Assembly: GCF_015140455.1 (NCBI RefSeq)
Contig: NZ_AP024094.1
Coordinates: forward strand, 1,178,001-1,242,000
Origin: Jeongeupia sp. HS-3
GTDB lineage: Bacteria; Pseudomonadota; Gammaproteobacteria; Burkholderiales; Chitinibacteraceae
Direction: 5' to 3'
DNA length: 64,000 nt
Below, piece by piece: positions 42,234-50,002 of this stretch; the stretch's first letter is position 1, and each line of letters starts with the position of its first letter. A program made the position numbers and the translations under genes. The notes beneath the pieces were generated by a model that was given only the letters and a program-made list of their open reading frames with translations, did not search any database and had not been told where the DNA came from.

Positions 42234-43400
42234 CTATTCCAGATAACGCTTGCCACCGTAACCGCTGATGGCCATCAATATTCGCACAATGCCGTGCGAT
42301 ATCCACGGCAACACACGAAACAGCCAGCGACCACGCCGCAAGTCGACCAGCGCGATCTGCGACGCGTCCTCGCTCAGACGCGAACGCAGATCATCGCGTA
42401 GCGCCACGGCCAGACCGTGGTCACGCACCGCGATATTGCCCTCTCGCGCCAGCAACAGACTAAAGGGATCAATATTGCTCGAACCTACCGTGGCCCAGTA
42501 ACGATCGACGACCGCGACCTTGGCGTGCATGAAGCCCTCGCGATACTCGTAGATCTCGACCCCGGCCTTGAGAAAGCTGCGATAGAAACCACGACTGGCG
42601 TAATGCAACAAGGCGTGATCAACCCGCCCTTGCAGCAGCAGCACGACATTGACACCGCGCTCGGCCGCGCGCAGCAAGGCATGGCGGAACCGGTAGCCCG
42701 GCAGGAAGTACGCATTGGCGATGATGATTTCATCCCGCGCTGTTTCGATTGCGCGCAGATACTCCTGCTCGATCGCATGGCGATTGCGGAAGTTATCGCG
42801 GATCACCAGCTTGGCCAGGCTCTTGCCAGCACGCATCGGCATCTGCGGTGCTGGCAAGGTCTTGGCCCAATCCGGCACCAACTGCACCCACGCAGTGTGC
42901 CGCCACAAGCGGTTCGCCGTCTCGCGCATCTGCGCCACCAGCGGGCCGTGCACCCGCACCGCATAATCGTAACGCGGCGCCAGATCGGGCGAATCGAGAT
43001 CGGAAAGGATGTTGATGCCACCAATGAAGCCCACCTGCCCGTCGATCACCGCCAGTTTGCGATGCAAGCGGCGCAAGCGCTGGCGGTTGAGCGAAAAGCG
43101 GCCGACCTCGGGACGGAAGAACAATTGCCGCACACCGGCATCAGCCAGTTTTTGCCGCCACTCGGCCGGAAAATGCCGCGCGCCGAAGCCATCAATCTGC
43201 AAGGACACCTGCGCACCGCGTGCCGCTGCCGCAATCAAGGCTTCGAGCACCGCAATGCCGACGACGTCGACTTCAAACAGATAGCTTTCCAGATAGATTT
43301 CGCGTTGCGCCGCAGCGATGGCTTCGAGCAATGCCGGAAAATAATCGGCGCCGTTGTACAGCAGGGTCAGGTGATTACCGCGAACAAAGCCCGTCGTCAT
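42234..43400 (-). CDS. clsB: Cardiolipin synthase ClsB-like phospholipase D family protein
   Basis: A protein of 388 residues with two HKD motifs of the phospholipase D superfamily: HRKLAVIDGQVGFIGGINI in the first half and HAKVAVVDRYWATVGSSNID in the second. It lacks the N-terminal membrane helices of ClsA, as ClsB does, and matches in order NGADYFPALLEAI and IYLESYLFEVD. The ATG at 43400 overlaps the stop of the ybhP-like gene, and the pair is the same as ybhP-clsB of E. coli. It would make cardiolipin or phosphatidylglycerol from phosphatidyl donors. Confidence 0.92.
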   Translation of the reverse strand: MTTGFVRGNHLTLLYNGADYFPALLEAIAAAQREIYLESYLFEVDVVGIAVLEALIAAAARGAQVSLQIDGFGARHFPAEWRQKLADAGVRQLFFRPEVGRFSLNRQRLRRLHRKLAVIDGQVGFIGGINILSDLDSPDLAPRYDYAVRVHGPLVAQMRETANRLWRHTAWVQLVPDWAKTLPAPQMPMRAGKSLAKLVIRDNFRNRHAIEQEYLRAIETARDEIIIANAYFLPGYRFRHALLRAAERGVNVVLLLQGRVDHALLHYASRGFYRSFLKAGVEIYEYREGFMHAKVAVVDRYWATVGSSNIDPFSLLLAREGNIAVRDHGLAVALRDDLRSRLSEDASQIALVDLRRGRWLFRVLPWISHGIVRILMAISGYGGKRYLE

Positions 43401-44149
43401 ACCTGCCCTCGGTGCAATACGGTATACAACGGCGCGTGATCGGACAGCGTCGCCCACGGCTCACCGGCGAGGACGTTCGCCACTTCGATCTGAAAACCGC
43501 GCACGTACACACGATCGAGCGACAACATGGGCAGGCGCGCGGGAAAACTGCGCGCAGAATCGCCATGCAAGGCCTCGAATGCCTCGACCACTCCGAGTTC
43601 GTGCCCAAGCAAACGGGTCGATTCGCGCCGCCAGTCGTTGAAGTCCCCGGCCAGCACCAGCGGCGCACTCTTCGGAATACGTTCGCCGATCACATCAACC
43701 AGCATCGCCAGTTGCTTGCGCCTATCGCGGCCGAACAGATTCAGATGCACGCACAACGCATGCAGCGGTTGACTCCAGCCCGGCAAATCGAGCTGGCAAT
43801 GCAGCAGGCCGCGCTGCTCGAAACGATGCAGCGTCAGGTCGTGATTGTAGGAATCGCGGATCGGGAAGCGCGACAGCACCGCATTACCGTGGTGGCCGTG
43901 CTGATAATTGGCGTTACGCCCATAGGCGGCCGACAGACCCTCGCCGGCAAGGTACTCGTGCTGTCCTTCGCCGGGCCAGGTCTCAAAGCGATGCGCATGC
44001 GAACGATGCTCGCCCTGCACTTCCTGCAGGAACACGAGATCCGGCGACAAGGTTTTCAAGGCATTACGCACCTCGTGCACGACGAGGCGACGGTTGAACA
44101 CCGAAAGGCCCTTGTGGATATTGTATGACGCGATTTTTAGCTTATTCAC
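43397..44149 (-). CDS. Endonuclease/exonuclease/phosphatase family protein (YbhP-like)
   Basis: A protein of 250 residues with the metal-dependent EEP fold. Visible elements: SYNIHKG at the start, DLVFLQEVQ (metal Glu), the GNAVLSRFP segment, VLAGDFNDWR (Asp and Asn of the active site), SLDRVYVRG, and the final SDHAPLYT with catalytic Asp-His. It has no signal peptide. Homologues sit directly upstream of clsB in many bacteria, which suggests a role in phospholipid metabolism, but the substrate is unknown. ATG 44149 begins MNKLKIASYNIHKG. Confidence 0.88.
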   Translation of the reverse strand: MNKLKIASYNIHKGLSVFNRRLVVHEVRNALKTLSPDLVFLQEVQGEHRSHAHRFETWPGEGQHEYLAGEGLSAAYGRNANYQHGHHGNAVLSRFPIRDSYNHDLTLHRFEQRGLLHCQLDLPGWSQPLHALCVHLNLFGRDRRKQLAMLVDVIGERIPKSAPLVLAGDFNDWRRESTRLLGHELGVVEAFEALHGDSARSFPARLPMLSLDRVYVRGFQIEVANVLAGEPWATLSDHAPLYTVLHRGQV

Positions 44150-44254
44150 TTTAAAATCAGCAAGCTATAGCGGCACATTCACTACATACAAAGAGTCGAA
44201 GCACACCATCTCCCTTTAGCTATCATCAGCTTACCACGCGGTTTCGGATGCCGA

Positions 44255-44413
44255 TCAAGGCAACCCGAACACCAAAACCACCGGCGCCATGACGAGCAAG
44301 CACAGCAGACAGCGCCACAAGATGCCTTCAAGCGCGACACCTGCAAAACCGTCCGACGCGGGAGGAGGAACCGAAGCGCCGTCGGCACGTCGAACCCAAG
44401 AGCGGCACGCCAT
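44255..44413 (-). CDS. Possible small membrane protein
   Basis: A short frame of 52 residues with a Pro-rich N-terminal part and one strong hydrophobic stretch (ILWRCLLCLLVMAPVVLVFG) before its stop. It would be a one-helix membrane protein just upstream of the ybhP-like gene. There is no clear ribosome-binding site and I know no family for it, so the call is weak; it could be chance. Confidence 0.2.
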   Translation of the reverse strand: MACRSWVRRADGASVPPPASDGFAGVALEGILWRCLLCLLVMAPVVLVFGLP

Positions 44414-44429
44414 CTTCTGCGGAGTCATC

Positions 44430-44636
44430 ATGGTTTATGAAGAGCTAGCCCCAGCCGATGGAGCACATATCCAGCTCGCCGTACGCAAACGGCGGCGGCA
44501 CACGCCCGCGCCAGAATTGCCGGCCGACCCCCCTTCCATGCATCGCGTCGATGTCCGCCTGCAAAAACCCTTCGATCAAGACGCGGGGGATCTGTACGAC
44601 CCGGACTATCAACCCGAGGACGAAATCACTCGCTAG
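44430..44636 (+). CDS. Small hypothetical protein
   Basis: A frame of 68 residues starting at ATG 44430, with GGAG five bases upstream. Composition is charged: basic stretch RKRRRHTPAPELP, then an acidic end DLYDPDYQPEDEI. There are no hydrophobic segments or known motifs. The frame extends upstream to 44289. Its end overlaps the opposite-strand nudB by 11 bases. The region 44150-44430 holds no other supportable gene. Confidence 0.4.
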   Translation: MVYEELAPADGAHIQLAVRKRRRHTPAPELPADPPSMHRVDVRLQKPFDQDAGDLYDPDYQPEDEITR

Positions 44637-45072
44637 CGCGCCGATCCGCCAGCATGCGGATGGCGTCGGCATTCGACGGCGAAAACACCATCTCGGCGGC
44701 CTGCGGCCAATCGACCCAGCGGTAACGGCCATGCTCGGTCGGCGACAGCGTCACCGGCAACTCGGCCGGCACTTCCAGCGCGAACACATGCTCGACATTG
44801 GTCGTCACACCGGGAGCATAACGATGACGCCATACCTCGAAAATATCGTACTCATTGCAGCGCTGCCAGTCGCTCAGCCGATAGGCGCGCGCATCAATGC
44901 CGGTTTCTTCAAGCACCTCGCGCCGCGCCGTATCGATCAGCGCCTCGCCGCCTTCATGGCTGCCGGTGACCGACTGCCAAGCCTCGGCGAAGTCACGTCG
45001 TTCGATCAACAGCACTTTAAGCTCGGGCGTATGAATGACGACGAGCACGGAAACCGGTTGTTTGTAGGTCAT
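44626..45072 (-). CDS. nudB: Dihydroneopterin triphosphate diphosphatase (Nudix)
   Basis: A Nudix hydrolase of 148 residues. The Nudix box is present: GSHEGGEALIDTARREVLEETGI, that is Gx5Ex7REUxEExGU with conserved residues in order. The surrounding sequence (YKQPVSVLVVIHTPELKVLLIERRD and EHGRYRWVDWPQAAEMVFSPSN) fits NudB, which makes dihydroneopterin monophosphate in folate biosynthesis. A general Nudix role cannot be excluded. ATG 45072 is chosen because the longer frame upstream overlaps the opposite gene and is not Nudix-like. Confidence 0.87.
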   Translation of the reverse strand: MTYKQPVSVLVVIHTPELKVLLIERRDFAEAWQSVTGSHEGGEALIDTARREVLEETGIDARAYRLSDWQRCNEYDIFEVWRHRYAPGVTTNVEHVFALEVPAELPVTLSPTEHGRYRWVDWPQAAEMVFSPSNADAIRMLADRRASE

Positions 45073-45116
45073 GCCGGCATTATACAATCGCCGCCCGCCT
45101 CCACCATTCGCAACCG

Positions 45117-46340
45117 ATGCCGATGACCGCGCCTTTTTCCGCCGCCAGCGTGCGCGCCGAGTTTCCGATTTTCCGGCACCACCCGGATCTGGTTTATCTC
45201 GACAACGCCGCGACCACGCACAAGCCGCTGGCGGTGCTCGACGCCGAACGCCACTTTTACGAAACAGCCAACGCCAACGTCCATCGCGCGGCGCACCGGC
45301 TCGGCGCGGCGGCGACCGATGCTTTCGAGGGGGCTCGTCATCGTATTGCCACACATCTGAACGCGGCGCACGTTGACGAAGTCCTGTTCACCCGCGGCAC
45401 CACCGAGGCCATCAATCTGGCCGCCAACAGCTGGGGCCGCTCGCAACTGCGTCGCGGCGATGTGGTGCTACTGTCAACGCTGGAGCATCACGCCAACATC
45501 GTGCCGTGGCAACTCGTCGCCCAAGAGGTCGGCGCCAGCGTGCAGGCGATCCCGCTTGATGCCGACGGCAATCTCGATCTGACCGCCTATCACGCGCTGC
45601 TGACCTCGCGCGTCCGCCTGGTCGGCCTGACTCAGTGCTCGAACACCACTGGCGTACAACCGCCACTGACCGAAATGATCTCCGCGGCCAAACAGATCGG
45701 CGCAACGGTACTGATCGATGGCGCTCAAGGCATCGGCCACGGGGGTGTCGATGTACAGGCGCTCGGCGCCGATTTCTATGCGTTTTCCGGCCACAAGGTC
45801 TACGCCCCGACCGGCATTGGCGTGCTCTGGGCGCGGCGCGAACTGCTGGCGCAGATGCCGCCGTGGCAAGGCGGCGGTGAAATGATCGAACGTGTTTCAT
45901 TCGCGGGCACCACCTTTGCCGAACCACCGTTCCGCTTCGAGGCCGGCACGCCCCCCATTGCCCAAGCCATTGGCCTGGCTGCGGCACTCAACTGGCTGGG
46001 CGAACAGGACGTCAGCGCGCTGATGGCCCATGAAATCGCCCTGCGCGATCGCTTCGAAGCCGGCATTGCCATGCTGCCGGACGTGCACATCCTCAGCTCG
46101 CACAACTCGCGCGGCCCGATCAGTGCGCTCAGATTCGACGGCATTCACCCGTATGACGTCGCACAATTTCTCGACGGCTACGGGGTCGCAGTCCGCGTGG
46201 GTCAGCACTGCGCCGGCCCGCTGCATCAGGCGCTCGGGCTTGATGCCAGCCTGCGGGTCTCGTTCGCAGCCTACAACTCCGAAGCGGATGTCGATACGGC
46301 CCTGGCGGCCCTGGCGGCGACGCTGGAATTACTGGCATGA
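45117..46340 (+). CDS. Cysteine desulfurase, SufS/CsdA family
   Basis: A PLP enzyme of 407 residues that takes sulfur from cysteine as a persulfide for Fe-S clusters and other uses. The PLP lysine is in SGHKVYAPTG (about residue 227) and the catalytic Cys in RVGQHCAGPL (about residue 365) on the short loop typical of SufS/CsdA rather than IscS. It is directly followed by a SufE-like acceptor. No other suf genes are near, which favours a CsdA-CsdE-like pair. The start could also be ATG 45123; neither has a clear ribosome-binding site. Confidence 0.93.
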   Translation: MPMTAPFSAASVRAEFPIFRHHPDLVYLDNAATTHKPLAVLDAERHFYETANANVHRAAHRLGAAATDAFEGARHRIATHLNAAHVDEVLFTRGTTEAINLAANSWGRSQLRRGDVVLLSTLEHHANIVPWQLVAQEVGASVQAIPLDADGNLDLTAYHALLTSRVRLVGLTQCSNTTGVQPPLTEMISAAKQIGATVLIDGAQGIGHGGVDVQALGADFYAFSGHKVYAPTGIGVLWARRELLAQMPPWQGGGEMIERVSFAGTTFAEPPFRFEAGTPPIAQAIGLAAALNWLGEQDVSALMAHEIALRDRFEAGIAMLPDVHILSSHNSRGPISALRFDGIHPYDVAQFLDGYGVAVRVGQHCAGPLHQALGLDASLRVSFAAYNSEADVDTALAALAATLELLA

Positions 46341-46786
46341 CCCCCTACCCGCCACCGTTCGATCATCCATTCGGCACCGGACTCGACCGTGACACGCTCG
46401 CCGCAAGACTCAACGCGGCACCGGGCTGGGAAGCCAAAAACCGCTTGCTGGTGCAACTGGCGCGCGAGCTGCCGACCCTGCCCCCCACCTATCGCAACGA
46501 CCAGTATCGCGTTGCCGGTTGCGAGAGCAGCGCCTGGATGGTCATCACCTGGCAAGACGGCCACCTGCTCAGCGCGGCGGACAGCGATTCACGCATCATC
46601 AAGGGCTTGCTGGCACTTTTACTGACCGCCTATCACGGCCGCACCCCGGCGGAACTGGCCGATTTCGACTTCGAATCCTGGTTGATTTCGATGGGTTTGC
46701 AGCGCTTTTTAAGCGCATCGCGTGGCAACGGCTTGCGTGCCATGCTCAGAAAAATTCACGAGGCGATTGCGGAATACTCGCATTGA
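46337..46786 (+). CDS. SufE/CsdE-type sulfur acceptor protein
   Basis: A protein of 149 residues that takes persulfide sulfur from the desulfurase. The acceptor Cys is in VAGCESSAWMV, and the flanking sequence WEAKNRLLVQLARELPTLP and FESWLISMGLQRFLSASRGNG matches SufE/CsdE. It overlaps the desulfurase gene by four bases (ATGA), consistent with a two-gene unit and a protein pair. Confidence 0.93.
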   Translation: MTPYPPPFDHPFGTGLDRDTLAARLNAAPGWEAKNRLLVQLARELPTLPPTYRNDQYRVAGCESSAWMVITWQDGHLLSAADSDSRIIKGLLALLLTAYHGRTPAELADFDFESWLISMGLQRFLSASRGNGLRAMLRKIHEAIAEYSH

Positions 46787-46813
46787 CCGGGGCATACGGG
46801 CGCGGGGATGCTA

Positions 46814-46831
46814 TTCGGAATAGAATCCGAA
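46814..46831 (+). repeat. Inverted repeat before the amino-acid binding protein gene
   Basis: TTCGGA and TCCGAA form perfect six-base arms around a six-base centre. The second arm abuts the ribosome-binding sequence GAAGGAG, so it could be an operator or an RNA hairpin that partly hides the initiation region. Confidence 0.35.
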
Positions 46832-46844
46832 GGAGCCTTGTCCG

Positions 46845-47594
46845 ATGAAATCCGCCCGTTCACTGATCGCCTCGCTGATTGCTTGTGCCTGCGTCATCGC
46901 GCCAGCCACTGCATCGGCCCGCACCTATATCGCCGGCGCCGAAGCTACCTTCGCGCCGTTCGAATCGCTGAATCAGAAGCGTGAAGTCGTCGGTTTTGAC
47001 GCGGACATCATTGCGGCCATCGCCAAGAAGGCCGGCCTCGACATCAAGATGGTCAACACCCCGTGGGAAGGCATCTTCATGAGCCTGAACAACGGCGACA
47101 TCGACATCGCCGCATCGGCAATCACCATCACGCCGGATCGCCAGAAGAATATGGACTTCAGCCAACCGTATTTCGAGGCCCAGCAACTGATCATCGTGCC
47201 CGAGGGCAGCAAGATCGCGACGATGGCCGACCTGAAAGGCAAAAAAATCGGCGTGCAAACCGGCACCACTGGTGACATCGTTTCGCAAAACACCTTCGGC
47301 AAAACCACGCCGAACATTCGCCGCTACGAGAGCATCACGCTCGCCATGCAAGAGCTGCGCGACGGCGGCCTGCAGGCGGTGGTGGGCGACAACGCGGTGG
47401 TCAAGAACTACATGAAAAACAACCCGCAAGCCAAGTTCAAGCTCGTCGACGACAAGACGTTCAAGAAAGAGTATTACGGTATTGCGGTGCGCAAGGGCAA
47501 CAAGGCGCTGCTGGATCAAATCAACAAGGCGCTGGGGGCCATCAAGGCCGACGGCACCTATCAAAAGATCTATAACCAATATTTCGGCAAGTAA
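46845..47594 (+). CDS. Amino-acid ABC transporter substrate-binding protein
   Basis: A periplasmic solute-binding protein of 249 residues, family 3. The signal peptide spans about residues 1-25 (SLIASLIACACVIAPATASA). Then comes the typical fold: EATFAPFESLNQKREVVGFDADII, MVNTPWEGIFMSL, DIAASAITITPDRQKNMDFSQPYF, and KKIGVQTGTTGD. These segments resemble glutamine or basic amino-acid binding proteins. No permease or ATPase gene is nearby, so it must pair with components elsewhere. AAGGAG precedes the ATG, and a hairpin terminator follows. Confidence 0.9.
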   Translation: MKSARSLIASLIACACVIAPATASARTYIAGAEATFAPFESLNQKREVVGFDADIIAAIAKKAGLDIKMVNTPWEGIFMSLNNGDIDIAASAITITPDRQKNMDFSQPYFEAQQLIIVPEGSKIATMADLKGKKIGVQTGTTGDIVSQNTFGKTTPNIRRYESITLAMQELRDGGLQAVVGDNAVVKNYMKNNPQAKFKLVDDKTFKKEYYGIAVRKGNKALLDQINKALGAIKADGTYQKIYNQYFGK

Positions 47595-47612
47595 GTACAC
47601 GCGCCGATCACG

Positions 47613-47641
47613 AAAAGCCTGGTACCAGCCAGGCTTTTTTT
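47613..47641 (+). terminator. Terminator of the binding-protein gene
   Basis: AAGCCTGG / CCAGGCTT with a six-base loop, followed by seven T. It lies about 20 bases after the stop codon. Confidence 0.92.
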
Positions 47642-47670
47642 ACGCACCCGAAGACTACGCTGACCGCGCG

Positions 47671-48588
47671 CTAGATCTTTGCGTAATGCACCGAGGTATC
47701 GGCAAGATGCTCGCCGAGGAAATCGAGCAGGGCGCGAACCGCCGGCAGCATGCCGCGCCGGCTCGGATACACGGCATGGACAACGCCCGGCTGCGGAAAC
47801 CACACCGGCAGCACCTCCACCAGCGTGCCCGCGTTCAACTCCTCACGGCACATGAAATCGGGCAGCAACGCCATGCCGATGCCGGAGAGCGCGGCCCAGC
47901 GCAAGGTCAGCAGATCCTCGGCCACCAAGCGCGGGTAATGGCTGAATGTCGATGTTGCGCCACCGGGGCCGAGCAATGGCCACTGTGCTCGGCCGTCGCT
48001 TTCGCCGCTCGCCACGGTATCCAGCCACGACAACTCTTCCGGCGCGGTTGGCTGCCCCTGGCGTAGTAATTGCCCCGGACTGGCGACGAGGATGGTGCGG
48101 CTGACACCCAGCCGCTTGACCACCAACGTGGCACTATCTTGCAGCGCCGGGCGCACCCGCAGCGCGATATCGACACCTTCTTCGACCACGTCAATCGCAC
48201 GATTACTGATCAACAGATTGAGTCTCACCTGCGGATACAGCGCCATGAACTGTCCCAGCAGCGGCGCCAGCGACCACTGCGCCAGCGTCACCGGACAACT
48301 CACCCGCAATACCCCGCGCGGTTCGCTCTGGATCTCCTGCACCGCTTCTTCGGCCGCCCTGGCCTCGTCGCGAATGGCCAGGCAATGGCGGTAATAACGC
48401 TCGCCGGCCTCGGTGAGCGCCAGCTTGCGCGTCGTGCGCTGCAATAGCCGCACCCCCAGCCGCGTCTCAAGCTCGGCCACGCGCCGCGAGAGCCGTGACT
48501 TCGGGATGCCCAGACTACGGCTCGCCGCACTGAAACCGCCTTGAGTAGCGACTTCGGCAAAAAAAAACATGTCGTTGAGGTCGATCAT
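47671..48588 (-). CDS. LysR-family transcriptional regulator
   Basis: A regulator of 305 residues with an N-terminal winged helix-turn-helix ([41 protein letters not shown]) and a C-terminal effector-binding domain. The subfamily, with [19 protein letters not shown], is the large LysR group that includes regulators of quinone and drug-stress genes. The start at 48588 (MIDLND) fits the family, and the upstream in-frame ATG 48600 would overlap the palindromic operator. It is divergent from the azoreductase gene, its probable target. Confidence 0.9.
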   Translation of the reverse strand: MIDLNDMFFFAEVATQGGFSAASRSLGIPKSRLSRRVAELETRLGVRLLQRTTRKLALTEAGERYYRHCLAIRDEARAAEEAVQEIQSEPRGVLRVSCPVTLAQWSLAPLLGQFMALYPQVRLNLLISNRAIDVVEEGVDIALRVRPALQDSATLVVKRLGVSRTILVASPGQLLRQGQPTAPEELSWLDTVASGESDGRAQWPLLGPGGATSTFSHYPRLVAEDLLTLRWAALSGIGMALLPDFMCREELNAGTLVEVLPVWFPQPGVVHAVYPSRRGMLPAVRALLDFLGEHLADTSVHYAKI

Positions 48589-48598
48589 CCCGTGCACC

Positions 48599-48620
48599 AT
48601 TGTTCTACTGATAGAACAAT
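48599..48620. promoter_or_regulatory. Perfect palindromic operator between LysR and azoR genes
   Basis: ATTGTTCTA, a four-base centre CTGA and TAGAACAAT make a perfect inverted repeat of nine-base arms, 11 bases upstream of the LysR start and 95 bases before azoR. It has the T-N11-A layout of LysR boxes and is a likely site for autoregulation and azoR control. Confidence 0.8.
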
Positions 48621-48714
48621 GTATCGCATTTTTGCCGGCTTATCGTCGATTCATCGCAAGGACACAATACGTCCATCGCCTCAACGCGAACCATCTGACC
48701 AAGGAGCCCACACC

Positions 48715-49320
48715 ATGAAACTGCTGCGCATCGATTCCAGCGTCCTCGCCGACAACTCGGTGTCCCGCCAACTGACCGCCAGCATCGCCAGCGAATGGCA
48801 AGCCAAGCATCCGGGTACGACGATCGACTATCTCGATCTGGCTCAAGAAGCGCCGAGCCATCTGTCGATGGATTCGCTCGGTTTCCGCCTCGGCATCGAT
48901 GCTCAGACCGACGTGCAGCGCGCCGAAAACCAGCACACCGAAGCGCTGCTGCAGCAGTTTCTCGCCGCCGATGTCGTCGTCGTCGGCGCGCCGATGTACA
49001 ACTTCTCGGTGCCAAGCCAGCTCAAGGCGTGGATCGATCGCGTTGCCCAGGCCGGCCGCACCTTCAAGTACACCGAAAACGGCCCGGTTGGCCTCGCCGG
49101 CGACAAGACCGTGATCGTCGCCTCAAGCCGCGGCGGCTTCTACTCGACCAGCGAAGCGATGCGCGCGCTGGATCATCAGGAAAGCTACCTGAAGACCGTG
49201 TTCGGCTTCTTCGGCATCACCAATGTCCGCTTTGTCCGCGCCGAAGGCATGGGCATGGGCGAAACGGTCAAGGCCGAATCGCTGGCTGCGGCAGAGAAGG
49301 AAATCGCCGCACTGGCCTGA
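48715..49320 (+). CDS. azoR: FMN-dependent NADH-azoreductase
   Basis: A flavodoxin-fold enzyme of 201 residues that reduces quinones and azo compounds with NADH. Family segments: [18 protein letters not shown] at the start, the FMN-binding [18 protein letters not shown] and [11 protein letters not shown], and the C-terminal [20 protein letters not shown] precedes the ATG by seven bases. The divergent LysR gene and the operator between them suggest induction by electrophiles or quinones. The following pirin-like gene is often found in the same setting. Confidence 0.94.
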   Translation: MKLLRIDSSVLADNSVSRQLTASIASEWQAKHPGTTIDYLDLAQEAPSHLSMDSLGFRLGIDAQTDVQRAENQHTEALLQQFLAADVVVVGAPMYNFSVPSQLKAWIDRVAQAGRTFKYTENGPVGLAGDKTVIVASSRGGFYSTSEAMRALDHQESYLKTVFGFFGITNVRFVRAEGMGMGETVKAESLAAAEKEIAALA

Positions 49321-49423
49321 TCGCCAACGCAGCGACAGGTCCACGAGGCCGAATCGGGCCGGCGCCAACCCGGCGCCCGGCGCGGTAGCGCGGAACCACC
49401 GTATACATCACGGGTACACCACC

Positions 49424-50002
49424 ATGATCGAAGCCCGCTTCGGACCACGCCAGGCAGAACAAGCTTGGCGTTTGTTCGACGAGACCACCCCGCCCTGCGG
49501 CATCCCCAGCCTGATCTATCTACTGGAGGACGCAGTTGGGCGGCTGATGCTCGACGGCAATGAAGCACTGTATCCGGGCGACATTTACATCGGCCCGCTA
49601 CCGCAGGCGCCGCACGCCGAACCGGGCTTGCCTTTGCGCGGCATCCAGATCGCCATGCCCGCACTGCAAGCGGCGGCGCAACGGCTGTGCAAAACGCAAA
49701 TCCCGGTGGTGACCGCGCCCGGCTCGCGCACCCGTTTGCTGGCCGGACGCATCAAGCAGTGCAGCTCGCCGCTACCGTGGCCTGGTGCGCTGATCGATTT
49801 GCGACTGGACGCGACCATGGGCTGGACGCTGCCGTGCCAGTGCAAGGCACGCATCATTGTCGTCAGCGGCGAACTGCAGTACCGCGACACCCCCATCCGC
49901 GCCGGCAGCGAACAGCTCGTCTCCGACACCGCAACGCTGTACGCCAACCAGCGTAGTCACGCACTGATCTGGCTCGACGCCGACGATCAGCCCGGCGATT
50001 AA
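49424..50002 (+). CDS. Divergent pirin-like bicupin protein
   Basis: A protein of 192 residues. The layout follows pirin: a cupin strand YLLEDAVGRLMLDGNEALYPGD, then LPLRGIQIAMPALQ (compare the pirin HGFQLWVNLP), the linker segment SRTRLLAGRI, and a C-terminal cupin (DLRLDATMGWTLPC ... IIVVSGELQYRDTPI). It is shorter than typical pirins (about 230-290), and the first metal ligands (HPH) are replaced by CGIPS. It follows azoR by about 100 bases and may share its control. Its stop overlaps the convergent UbiB-like gene by four bases. Confidence 0.55.
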   Translation: MIEARFGPRQAEQAWRLFDETTPPCGIPSLIYLLEDAVGRLMLDGNEALYPGDIYIGPLPQAPHAEPGLPLRGIQIAMPALQAAAQRLCKTQIPVVTAPGSRTRLLAGRIKQCSSPLPWPGALIDLRLDATMGWTLPCQCKARIIVVSGELQYRDTPIRAGSEQLVSDTATLYANQRSHALIWLDADDQPGD

